Origin: Flavobacterium sp.
GTDB taxonomy: Bacteria > Bacteroidota > Bacteroidia > Flavobacteriales > Flavobacteriaceae
Reading direction: 5' to 3'
NCBI RefSeq assembly: GCF_004295795.1
Contig: NZ_SEBR01000031.1
Span: 1-36,188 of the forward strand
DNA length: 36,188 bases
Part shown: positions 1-6,571 of the stretch, piece after piece
Layout: each line of letters starts with the position of its first letter
Numbering within the stretch: position 1 is the first letter of the stretch
Program-made: the position numbers and the translations under genes
The notes under the pieces: model-generated
Database searches by the model: none
What the model saw: only the letters and a program-made list of their open reading frames with translations
Told to the model about the DNA's origin: nothing

Positions 1-358
1 TGTCAGGTCGCGTTTTTGGTTCAGCCGCAAGGCCTTTTTGCTACTTTTGCGGCCAGGCAAAAGTAGTCCCGCGGAAGGCGACGAACTACAACATCCGGCA
101 GCGAAGCTGCCGCAAACACCAAAAAAAGCGCAGCTTTTTTATTTACGCTCCGCGAGTGAGACTATTTCGGTAAACACATAAAGTAATAAAGGAAAAAGAT
201 TTCGCGGCTAAAAGAAAAATAGCCCGGATAACGGCAACTAGCCTTTCGCAGAAAAAACCGCCTTTTTCTTAGGTTGCGACAGCGACCGAAGGAAGCTCGT
301 TGCAACCTCTAGAAAAACAGGTTTTTTTAAGAAAGCTAATGCCAGTTAGCCGGAAAAA
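1..358. repeat. Left copy of a ~360-450 bp dispersed repeat
   Basis: No gene is visible in this stretch. Read as its reverse complement, it matches 35690-36136 in block order: the outer TGTCAGGTCG, a CTACTTTTGC/GCAAAAGTAG palindrome near 38-70, an AAAAAGCGCAGCTTTTTT block near 124-141, a conserved block around 150-185, and the long hairpin at 219-358. The two copies therefore form a diverged inverted pair at the window edges. The copies differ by many substitutions and by indels between blocks, so they are old. Confidence 0.7.
219..358. repeat. Long imperfect hairpin repeat, copy 1
   Basis: The outer arms (CCGGATAACGGCAACTAGC and GCTAATGCCAGTTAGCCGG) and the inner arms (AGGTTGCGAC and GTTGCAACCT) pair around the core GCGACCGAAGGAAGCTC. 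Related hairpins lie at 14361-14493, 27533-27668 and 35687-35830. This is an intergenic repeat with no coding signal. Confidence 0.7.
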
Positions 359-442
359 GCTCCAAAAACCAAAACCAAAACCAAACTTTAAGAATTAACT
401 AATTTTTACCCCAATCCGAGCACTCTAATCAACAAAAAACCA

Positions 443-472
443 TTGCCAATTGTCAATTCCCGATTATCTTTG
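443..472 (+). promoter_or_regulatory. Bacteroidota-type promoter of the mrp gene
   Basis: TTG at 443-445 is followed by exactly 19 bases and then TATCTTTG at 465-472, which fits the Bacteroidota -33/-7 consensus TTG-N19-TAnnTTTG. Transcription would begin near 479. This excludes the in-frame upstream ATG at 443 and supports a start at 512. Confidence 0.8.
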
Positions 473-511
473 CAATCTGAAATCAGTCTAAACAAGGCTG
501 CTCCAATTATT

Positions 512-1651
512 ATGAAACTCGACAGAAAAGAAATACTCAACGTTCTCGAAACCATTACGATTGCCGGCGAAGGCCAGAATATGGTAGAGAGCGGAGCCGT
601 AAAAAACGTGCTCACATTCGGCGATGAGGTCGTCGTAGATTTGGTCTTGGCAACGCCTGCAATGCACATCCGCAAGCGGGCCGAGGAAGACATCAAGAAA
701 ATCGTACAGGAAAATTTCCCATCGGTGACTTCGGTCAAAGTGAACTCGAAGGTTGAAGTGCCGGAAAAGAATAATGAAAACCAGATCAAAGGAAAAGACA
801 TTCCGGGAATCTCGAACATCATCGCGGTTGCGTCCGGAAAAGGCGGCGTAGGAAAATCTACGGTAACGGCGAACCTTGCGGTGACTTTGTCGCAAATGGG
901 TTTCAAGGTAGGAATTCTCGATGCCGATATTTACGGGCCGTCGATGCCGATCATGTTCGACGTAGAAATGGAAAAACCGATCTCCGAAGTAATAGACGGA
1001 AAATCCAAAATGAAACCAATCGAAAGCTACGGCATCAAGATTCTTTCGATAGGATTTTTTACCGCACCGTCACAAGCCGTGATCTGGCGCGGGCCGATGG
1101 CTGCAAAAGCATTGAACCAAATGATTTTCGATGCACATTGGGGCGAACTCGATTTCCTATTGCTCGACTTGCCACCGGGAACGGGCGACATCCATTTGTC
1201 GATCATGCAATCTTTGCCAATTACGGGCGCGGTCGTAGTAAGTACGCCACAAGCTGTAGCTTTGGCCGATGCGAAGAAAGGCGTTTCGATGTTCCTTTCT
1301 GACGCGATAAACGTTCCGGTTTTGGGAATCATCGAGAACATGGCCTATTTCACGCCAGCCGAATTGCCGAACAACAAATATTACATCTTCGGACAACAAG
1401 GCGCGCAAAACCTTGCCCAGGATTTGGGCGTGCCTTTCCTTGGCGAAGTGCCGCTTGTGCAATCGATCCGCGAAGCCGGAGATTTCGGACGTCCGGCGGC
1501 GATGCAAACCGCGTCGCCAATCGAAGCGATTTTCGAGGAAATCACGAGAAATGTCGTGCAGGAAACCGTCAATCGAAACGACAATTTGCCACCGACCGAA
1601 GCAGTGAAAATCACGACAATGGCCGGATGTTCGGCGGTAAAAAAGAAATAA
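512..1651 (+). CDS. Mrp/ApbC (NBP35-type) Fe-S carrier P-loop ATPase
   Basis: The 379-aa protein has an N-terminal MIP18/DUF59-like domain (about residues 1-80) and then a ParA/MinD-type deviant Walker ATPase with GKGGVGKST near residue 110, DADIYGPSMP after it and LLDLPPGTGD further on. Family members bind and transfer Fe-S clusters to apoproteins in the cytoplasm. The start at 512 is chosen because the promoter at 443-472 would exclude the earlier in-frame ATG. The segment after the IIENMAYF motif has no CxxC pair, whereas many proteobacterial Mrp proteins carry one there. The only C-terminal cysteine is in the MAGCSAV tail, so cluster binding may differ. A NifU-domain gene follows 81 bp later, which fits Fe-S biogenesis. 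Confidence 0.93.
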   Translation: MKLDRKEILNVLETITIAGEGQNMVESGAVKNVLTFGDEVVVDLVLATPAMHIRKRAEEDIKKIVQENFPSVTSVKVNSKVEVPEKNNENQIKGKDIPGISNIIAVASGKGGVGKSTVTANLAVTLSQMGFKVGILDADIYGPSMPIMFDVEMEKPISEVIDGKSKMKPIESYGIKILSIGFFTAPSQAVIWRGPMAAKALNQMIFDAHWGELDFLLLDLPPGTGDIHLSIMQSLPITGAVVVSTPQAVALADAKKGVSMFLSDAINVPVLGIIENMAYFTPAELPNNKYYIFGQQGAQNLAQDLGVPFLGEVPLVQSIREAGDFGRPAAMQTASPIEAIFEEITRNVVQETVNRNDNLPPTEAVKITTMAGCSAVKKK

Positions 1652-1732
1652 GATCAAAAAATTAGATGGTTGAGAGCTGGGGTTGATCGCGGTCAATTTC
1701 GATTTTTCAGTCGTTAAATCTTGAAATAAAAA

Positions 1733-1972
1733 ATGAACACAACAGAACTAACGCAAACCGTAGAGAAAGCGCTCGAAGAAATTCGCCCGTTCCTGCACAG
1801 CGACGGAGGCGACATTTCGCTCGTATCGATAGAAAACGACAAGCACGTCACGGTTCGCCTGCAAGGTGCGTGCACGAATTGCAGCGTAAACCAAATGACG
1901 CTGAAAGCCGGAGTCGAAACCACGATCAAGAAATACGCGCCCCAAATTGAGACGGTCACAAACGTAGCCTGA
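1733..1972 (+). CDS. NifU C-terminal-domain Fe-S scaffold protein
   Basis: This 79-aa protein is a stand-alone NifU C-terminal domain. The signature GACTNCSVNQMTLK places the two cluster-binding cysteines at C47 and C50, and the HSDGGDISL motif precedes them. Stand-alone Nfu proteins assemble a bridging [4Fe-4S] cluster between two subunits and pass it to targets. It lies 81 bp behind the Mrp-type ATPase with no convincing promoter of its own, so the two are probably co-transcribed as a cluster-assembly pair. The length is normal for the short bacterial form. Confidence 0.93.
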   Translation: MNTTELTQTVEKALEEIRPFLHSDGGDISLVSIENDKHVTVRLQGACTNCSVNQMTLKAGVETTIKKYAPQIETVTNVA

Positions 1973-1978
1973 TTTTTT

Positions 1979-2160
1979 TGGGCGTGCCGGCGGCGTGCTT
2001 CGCAGTTGCAAAATGCAGTTGCAGTGGCAGGTCGGTTTCATGACAGATTTTTTTGGAAGCCGCCGTCGGGCTATCCGCTATATCTTTTGCCAGCAACTTT
2101 TCGGTCGAAACAAATCCCGAAAGGCAAAAGGATGCCGCTGCTATCCCTCACGCAATCTCT
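1979..2160. repeat. Flavobacterial-type intergenic hairpin repeat
   Basis: Two GC-rich segments, GGGCGTGCCGGCGGC and CCGCCGTCGGGCTATCCGC, are followed by CTTTTGCC (2084-2091), which pairs with GGCAAAAG (2123-2130), and then by CCGCTGCTATCCCTCACGC. I recall this combination (GGGCGT..., TCGGGCTATCCGC, a CTTTTG hairpin, GCTATCCCTCACGC) as a common intergenic repeat downstream of genes in Flavobacterium genomes. Short open frames across it are not coding. Confidence 0.55.
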
Positions 2161-2400
2161 TAACTTCAACATTCGTCATTCGTTGGTCTTCGTTCAACAT
2201 TTGAGCCAGAATGGAGAAGTCCAAAGCGATAAGGATCGCCCAGATTCGTGAATTCGTGGCCAATTGCCGAAGACCGGAAATCTTAAAAATAAAGATGCGA
2301 AGCGTCAAATCCGTGGCATCCGAAACCAGAGGGAAGCGAAGGAAAGATCCGTGGAATCCGTGTAAATCCGTGCATTCGAGGCAAAAAAAAATCGGATGAA
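2161..2400. repeat. Spacer with degenerate ATCCGTG direct repeats
   Basis: No gene is visible here. The heptamer ATCCGTG recurs four times between about 2309 and 2375 (AAATCCGTGGCATCCG, then GATCCGTGGAATCCGTG and AAATCCGTGCATTCG), and a related ATTCGTG motif occurs twice near 2247-2258. This is low-complexity intergenic sequence lying between the hairpin repeat and the 7-bp tandem array. Confidence 0.45.
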
Positions 2401-2431
2401 GTCCGCGCAAAGTTTAGCATCACAGTAATTT

Positions 2432-2543
2432 CGAATAACGAATAACGAATAACGAATAACGAATAACGAATAACGAACAACGAATAACGAACAACGAACA
2501 ACGAACAACGAATAACGAATAACGAACAACGAACAACGAACAA
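2432..2543. repeat. 16-copy 7-bp tandem repeat, CGAAYAA
   Basis: Sixteen consecutive heptamers alternate irregularly between CGAATAA and CGAACAA. The array ends 26 bp before the ATG of the ferredoxin-NADP reductase gene. A possible -7 box, TAATTTCG (2426-2433), sits at its left edge without a good -33 TTG, so the array may lie in the 5' leader. There are no spacers, so this is a minisatellite and not CRISPR. Confidence 0.95.
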
Positions 2544-2569
2544 CGAACGAAGAAGCTTCAGTACCCAAT

Positions 2570-3622
2570 ATGATCAAAACCGACATCCTCATAATTGGAG
2601 CCGGACCAACCGGACTCTTTGCCGTCTTCGAAGCCGGCCTTCTCAAACTCAAATGCCATATTATTGACGCGCTTCCGCAAATCGGTGGGCAATTGAGTGA
2701 ACTCTATCCGAAAAAACCAATCTTCGACATTCCGGGCTTTCCGGAGGTTTTGGCGGGCGACCTGATCAAGAACCAAATGGAACAGATCAAGCAGTTCGAA
2801 CCCGGATTCACATTGGGAGAAAGAGCCGAAACGATCGAGCACCAAGAAGACGGAACGTTCATTGTTACCACAGACAAAGGCACGCAAGTTCACGCAAACT
2901 CGATCGCGATCGCCGGCGGACTCGGAAGTTTCGAGCCAAGAAAACCGCAAATCGAGGACGTGGAATTCTACGAGGACAAAGGCGTTGAATATTTCGTGAA
3001 AGATCCGGAGAAATATCGCGGCAAGAAAGTCGTGATTGCCGGCGGAGGCGATTCGGCTTTAGATTGGAGTATTTTCCTGTCGAATGTTGCATCCGAAGTG
3101 ACTTTGATCCACAGAAGAAACGAATTCCGTGGCGCACTCGATTCTGTCGAGAAAGTACAGGAACTCAAACACCAAGGCAAAATCAAGCTGATCACGCCGG
3201 CAGAAGTCATCGGATTACAAGGTTCGGAAAAACTAGAATCGATCGACATCGAGGAAAACGGCGCACACCGAAACATTCCCGCCGACCATTTCATCCCGCT
3301 TTTCGGACTCACGCCAAAACTCGGCCCAATCGCAAATTGGGGTTTGGAAATCGAGAAAAACGCGATCAAGGTCAACAATGCGCTTGACTACCAAACGAAT
3401 ATTCCCGGCATTTACGCCATTGGCGACGTGAACACCTATCCTGGAAAATTGAAACTCATTCTGTGCGGTTACCACGAGGCGACTTTGATGTGCCAATCGG
3501 TTTACCAACGCATGAATCCGGGCAAAAAATATGTGCTGAAATACACGACGGTTTCTGGCGTTGACGGTTTCGATGGAACGCGCAAAGAGGCGGAGAAAGC
3601 TGTGGTTAAAGCAATTGACTAA
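2570..3622 (+). CDS. Ferredoxin-NADP(+) reductase, thioredoxin-reductase-like (YumC type)
   Basis: The 350-aa flavoprotein has an FAD Rossmann motif IIGAGPTGL near residue 8, an NAD(P)H motif IAGGGDSALDW near residue 156, and the C-terminal FAD-contact segment IYAIGDVNTYPGKLKLI. There is no CxxC redox pair between the nucleotide motifs. This separates it from true thioredoxin reductases and points to the YumC/Chlorobium-type ferredoxin-NADP reductases. It would move electrons between NADPH and ferredoxin in the cytoplasm. A [2Fe-2S] ferredoxin gene lies 550 bp downstream and is a plausible partner. The 7-bp tandem array just upstream could affect its expression. Confidence 0.9.
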   Translation: MIKTDILIIGAGPTGLFAVFEAGLLKLKCHIIDALPQIGGQLSELYPKKPIFDIPGFPEVLAGDLIKNQMEQIKQFEPGFTLGERAETIEHQEDGTFIVTTDKGTQVHANSIAIAGGLGSFEPRKPQIEDVEFYEDKGVEYFVKDPEKYRGKKVVIAGGGDSALDWSIFLSNVASEVTLIHRRNEFRGALDSVEKVQELKHQGKIKLITPAEVIGLQGSEKLESIDIEENGAHRNIPADHFIPLFGLTPKLGPIANWGLEIEKNAIKVNNALDYQTNIPGIYAIGDVNTYPGKLKLILCGYHEATLMCQSVYQRMNPGKKYVLKYTTVSGVDGFDGTRKEAEKAVVKAID

Positions 3623-3740
3623 GGAAAAGTGGTTATTTCCGCATCGGTTTACTTTGTTTTCGAAATTCACGGCTTGCCTTGGCGAGCTTGTTTGTAAGTG
3701 GCGCGAATCAAGACCGGTTATTCGATTCCGCGTCGGCAAC

Positions 3741-3877
3741 ATTTAACAAAAACTACAGATTTTCTGTAACCAATGTATTTCAGGAATCGCGATCTTACCT
3801 TCAGGGAAGGGGAAAGTGTTTATCCCTACGAAATTTCGCGAACACTTGATTACAGAAAATCTGTAAAAAATGTTAAA
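3741..3877 (+). repeat. Palindromic ~137-bp repeat, copy A
   Basis: The terminal arms pair imperfectly over about 28 bp. Both carry TTTAACA and the block ACAGATTTTCTGTAA. The asymmetric centre contains GATCTTACCTTCAGGGAAGG and GTGTTTATCCCTAC, which gives the element an orientation. Copy B follows after 34 bp in the same orientation, and copies C and D (14552-14857) carry the reverse complement of the centre. It resembles a MITE, but I see no consistent target-site duplication. Confidence 0.85.
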
Positions 3878-3911
3878 CCTAAGTGTGGCTCACGTTTGTC
3901 GATACGATCAC

Positions 3912-4046
3912 ATTTAACAAAAACTACAGATTTTCTGTAACCAACGTATTTCGGGAATCGATCTTACCTTCAGGGAAGGGGAAAGTGTTTATCCCTACAA
4001 AATTTCGCGACGACTCGATTACAGAAAATCTGTAAAAAATGTTAAA
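3912..4046 (+). repeat. Palindromic ~137-bp repeat, copy B
   Basis: This is nearly identical to copy A in the arms and centre and has the same orientation. Copies A and B together with their 34-bp spacer fill most of the gap between the reductase and ferredoxin genes. No coding signal is present. Confidence 0.85.
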
Positions 4047-4125
4047 CCTAGGTAGCCGAATTTCGTTCAAGTCTCGGAGAAACAGAAATCCGAAATATTG
4101 ACCCAAAACCGCAAAGCCTAACTTT

Positions 4126-4155
4126 TTGGCGTTTTGTGTTTATGCCGTACCTTCG
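4126..4155 (+). promoter_or_regulatory. Promoter of the ferredoxin gene
   Basis: TTG at 4126-4128, a 19-base spacer and TACCTTCG at 4148-4155 form a near-consensus Bacteroidota promoter, with C for T in the -7 box. The implied start of transcription near 4162 lies between the in-frame ATG at 4136 and the ATG at 4172, so the latter is the start codon. Confidence 0.7.
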
Positions 4156-4171
4156 CGCCAAATTTTGCGCC

Positions 4172-4501
4172 ATGTCAGACATCAAAATCACAATCATTGA
4201 CCGCGAAGGCATTTCCCACGAAGTCGACGCGCCCACAGACATGAACATGAACGTCATGGAACTCGTGCGCGCCTACGAACTCGCTCCCGAAGGAACAATC
4301 GGGATTTGCGGCGGAATGGCGATGTGCGCGTCTTGCCAATGTTACGTATTGAACGATGTCGAATTGCCCGAAATCTCAGACGATGAAGATGCGATGCTAT
4401 CGGAAGCGTTTAATGTAAAAGCCAATTCCCGTTTGGGGTGTCAAATAGCGATCACGCCGGAAATCGAAGGTTTGGCGATTGAACTCGCGCCCGAATCGTA
4501 A
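4172..4501 (+). CDS. [2Fe-2S] ferredoxin, adrenodoxin type
   Basis: The 109-aa protein has cluster ligands C46, C52, C55 and C90 in the pattern C-x5-C-x2-C-x34-C. The last lies in SRLGCQI, the hallmark of adrenodoxin/Isc-type ferredoxins. The acidic stretch EISDDEDAML corresponds to the partner-docking helix of that family. It would carry single electrons in the cytoplasm, for Fe-S assembly or an oxygenase. The start at 4172 is preferred because the promoter would begin transcription downstream of the ATG at 4136. The ferredoxin-NADP reductase upstream is a likely electron donor, and the Mrp/NifU genes further up fit a cluster-assembly role. Confidence 0.92.
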   Translation: MSDIKITIIDREGISHEVDAPTDMNMNVMELVRAYELAPEGTIGICGGMAMCASCQCYVLNDVELPEISDDEDAMLSEAFNVKANSRLGCQIAITPEIEGLAIELAPES

Positions 4502-4559
4502 CTCCGATTTTTTGAGCTAAAGGGTTTTCCGCGACCATTTTACTGTCGGATATTTCCGC

Positions 4560-4567
4560 AACTTTCG
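4560..4567 (+). promoter_or_regulatory. Possible -7 box of the seven-gene operon
   Basis: AACTTTCG resembles the TAnnTTTG box and lies 30 bp before the SpeD-like start codon. No TTG is found 19 bases upstream, so the assignment is weak. It is the best candidate in the 95-bp gap after the ferredoxin gene. Confidence 0.3.
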
Positions 4568-4596
4568 TATTATTACAAAACCTTACACCATAGAAA

Positions 4597-4959
4597 ATGA
4601 CGGCGCATTCCTATTCTGCGGGCTTGCACAAACTGCTGACGCTGAGCGTTCAAGAAAACGATAAATTGGTTTCGGCCGATGCGTTTCTCGACTTTACGCG
4701 ATCGGTTTTGCGACAGTTCGAACTCGAGGAAGTGGGCGTTTCGTCTCACGTTTTCGACAACGGAAGCTTTACGATGGCCGTCTGTTTGAAAGAATCGCAC
4801 ATCTGCATCCACACTTGGCCTGAATTTTCCCAACTTACTTTGGATGTTTATCTGTGCAATTATCTGCAGGACAATTCGCAAAAGGTTAGGGAAGTGGCTA
4901 GCGCTTACGTCGGATATTTTTCGGCTCAAGTCGTAAACGAAAACGAAATCTGGCGCTGA
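4597..4959 (+). CDS. S-adenosylmethionine decarboxylase proenzyme-like protein (SpeD family)
   Basis: This 120-aa protein matches the short prokaryotic AdoMet decarboxylase fold. The ESHICIHTWPE motif contains the self-cleavage Glu-Ser junction (E66-S67). H72 and C87 follow at +5 and +20 from the serine, the same spacing as Ser63, His68 and Cys83 of the Thermotoga enzyme. It should therefore self-process to a pyruvoyl enzyme and decarboxylate AdoMet, giving the aminopropyl donor for polyamine synthesis. The DUF4178 gene starts 1 bp after its stop, and an aminopropyltransferase lies four genes on. A generic spermidine supply role is possible, but the operon partners argue for a dedicated pathway. 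Confidence 0.88.
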   Translation: MTAHSYSAGLHKLLTLSVQENDKLVSADAFLDFTRSVLRQFELEEVGVSSHVFDNGSFTMAVCLKESHICIHTWPEFSQLTLDVYLCNYLQDNSQKVREVASAYVGYFSAQVVNENEIWR

Positions 4960-4960
4960 T

Positions 4961-6181
4961 ATGGACTTCAAATGCGTAGAATGTAGCGCGGTGACGACAG
5001 TAAATGCGCCTATTACGGCCAAACAATTCGTGTGTCCGAATTGCCGGAAAAGTTATTTCTGGAGCGAAGAAGGTTTCCGATTGGGCAAACAATTCGAAAA
5101 AACGACTGTCCACACGAGACTGGACATCGGATTAAAAGGTTTTCTCAAAGGACAAGAGTTGACAGTCACTGGCTCGGTCACAAAGCAGGTTTACGGACAA
5201 TTTTACTGGGAAGAATATACGCTCGTCGACGCCAAAGGCAGTTTTTTCTACCTTTCGCAATCAGAAGGACATTTTATATTGCTACAGGAAATCGAGGCCA
5301 AATTCCCATTCGATGGCCGCCATCACATCACACACGAAGAAATCGAGTACAAAATCTACGAGAAACCCAAAGCGCGAATCGTCGATGCCAGCGGATTTTT
5401 CGACGAGGAACTTCCAACGGCTGAAGTCAAGATGATGGAATACATCGCGCCTCCATACACGATCTCGATCGAACGCAGTAACAACGAAAACCGCTATTAC
5501 AAAGGCGAGCACGTTTCGAGACGCCAGATAAAAAAAGCATTCCCAAACTTCGACATGCCCGTAAAATCAGGAGTCGGGATGATCCAACCGTTTCCGGTCG
5601 ACTTGAAAAACCTGATCCTTACACTTTGCGCCACAGCTATTCTAACGGGAATTCTTCACATTTTCATTTACAGAAACCAATCGGAGCAAAGCATTTTGGC
5701 TACCGAATTGCCGTTTTCTGATTTCGACGGAAAACAATTCACGAGCCCAAGTTTCGAATTGGTCGGCGGATCAGCGCCTTTGTCGATCGCGATTTCGGCT
5801 CCGGTCGACAATTCTTGGGCAAACCTGAGTGTGGTTTTGGTCGACGAAAAATCCAACGACGAAATCGAAGCGAGCAAAGATGTCGAATATTATCACGGTT
5901 ACACCGACGGCGAAAGTTGGAGCGAGGGCGCGCAGTCTGAAGACTTCAACATTTGTGGCGTCGGAGCCGGAAAATACCATTTGGTGCTTTCGCCCATGAA
6001 AGAAGTAAGCGCGCAGCCTGCCGGAAGTATGGGCGTGAACGTCGTCTGGAACCAACCTTCGTTGCGAAACGTTTGGTTCACGGCTTTGTTCATGGCGATT
6101 TTTGTCGCTGTCATTTACTTTATCCGCTATCAATTCGAGAAAAAACGCTGGTCGGAAAGCGACTATTCTGATTATGAATAA
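4961..6181 (+). CDS. DUF4178 protein with zinc ribbon and two membrane segments
   Basis: The 406-aa protein begins with a zinc ribbon (C5, C8, C25, C28). A beta-rich DUF4178 region follows (about residues 45-190), with GLKGFLKGQELTVTG and YGQFYWEEYTLVD typical of that family. Hydrophobic helices lie near residues 215-237 and 370-391, with a hydrophilic domain of about 130 residues between them, probably periplasmic, and a charged cytoplasmic tail. The biochemical function of DUF4178 is unknown. From general knowledge, the domain is recurrently found near SpeD, DUF350 and spermidine-synthase-like genes. Here it sits 1 bp behind SpeD and overlaps the next small gene by 8 bp, so translation is probably coupled. 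Confidence 0.8.
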   Translation: MDFKCVECSAVTTVNAPITAKQFVCPNCRKSYFWSEEGFRLGKQFEKTTVHTRLDIGLKGFLKGQELTVTGSVTKQVYGQFYWEEYTLVDAKGSFFYLSQSEGHFILLQEIEAKFPFDGRHHITHEEIEYKIYEKPKARIVDASGFFDEELPTAEVKMMEYIAPPYTISIERSNNENRYYKGEHVSRRQIKKAFPNFDMPVKSGVGMIQPFPVDLKNLILTLCATAILTGILHIFIYRNQSEQSILATELPFSDFDGKQFTSPSFELVGGSAPLSIAISAPVDNSWANLSVVLVDEKSNDEIEASKDVEYYHGYTDGESWSEGAQSEDFNICGVGAGKYHLVLSPMKEVSAQPAGSMGVNVVWNQPSLRNVWFTALFMAIFVAVIYFIRYQFEKKRWSESDYSDYE

Positions 6182-6353
6182 AGTGTCAGATTTTATCCGG
6201 AAAAACTATATCGTGCTGGGCGTGGCTTCTTGCTTTTTCGTCTATTACGTGTATTCGACAGTCGCCGGAAACCGAATCTGCGATTGCGAAAAAACCGAAA
6301 AATACAGCTCTACCACAACGCGTGCGGGCGTTAACCGATTTTATCACAAATAA
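6174..6353 (+). CDS. 59-aa single-pass membrane micro-protein with an ICDCE motif
   Basis: I do not recognise this family. The ATG at 6174 overlaps the end of the DUF4178 gene by 8 bp, and the stop is 2 bp before the DUF350 start, so it fits the operon exactly. A charged N-terminus (residues 1-11) precedes one hydrophobic segment (about 12-31). A short tail with ICDCE near residues 36-40 and then Lys/Thr/Ser-rich sequence follows. The paired cysteines just past the membrane could bind a metal or form a disulfide. A similar membrane-segment plus ICDC arrangement appears in an untested open frame near 14205-14310. The evidence is position, spacing and composition, not homology. Confidence 0.6.
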   Translation: MNKVSDFIRKNYIVLGVASCFFVYYVYSTVAGNRICDCEKTEKYSSTTTRAGVNRFYHK

Positions 6354-6355
6354 CT

Positions 6356-6571
6356 ATGGAATACATCCACATGCAACCCATCGTCAACTCGGTACTTTAC
6401 TCGCTTTTGGGTATCGCGATCTTGCTCGTCGGCTACATCATCATCGAGAAATTGACGCCCGAAAACACCTGGAAAAAGATTTCGAGCGAGAACAACACGG
6501 CCGTCGCTATCGTTTTTGCCGCGTTCATCATCGGACTTTCCCTGATAATCAGCGCCGCGATTCATGGGTAA
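6356..6571 (+). CDS. DUF350 family membrane protein, single-repeat form
   Basis: The 71-aa protein has two membrane helices (about residues 11-29 and 48-69) joined by a polar loop with NNTAVAIVFAAFIIGLSLI, a sequence typical of DUF350. YjfL of E. coli has two such units, so this is a half-length member that would probably act as an oligomer. The function of DUF350 is unknown. E. coli yjfL sits near a glutathionylspermidine-synthase-like gene, which again connects the family with polyamine chemistry. The gene starts 2 bp after the micro-protein and overlaps the aminopropyltransferase start by 8 bp. Confidence 0.8.
   Translation: MEYIHMQPIVNSVLYSLLGIAILLVGYIIIEKLTPENTWKKISSENNTAVAIVFAAFIIGLSLIISAAIHG

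Noticed and set aside
2432..2543. Repetitive array that might be taken for CRISPR
   Set aside because: The units are contiguous 7-mers without spacers and no cas gene is present.
2283..2652. Minus-strand frames encoding SLFVIRYSLFVV-type repeats
   Set aside because: They are translations of the heptamer tandem repeat and not a real membrane protein.
4502..4596. Possible riboswitch upstream of the SpeD-like gene
   Set aside because: The 95-bp gap shows no recognisable AdoMet- or polyamine-binding aptamer fold.
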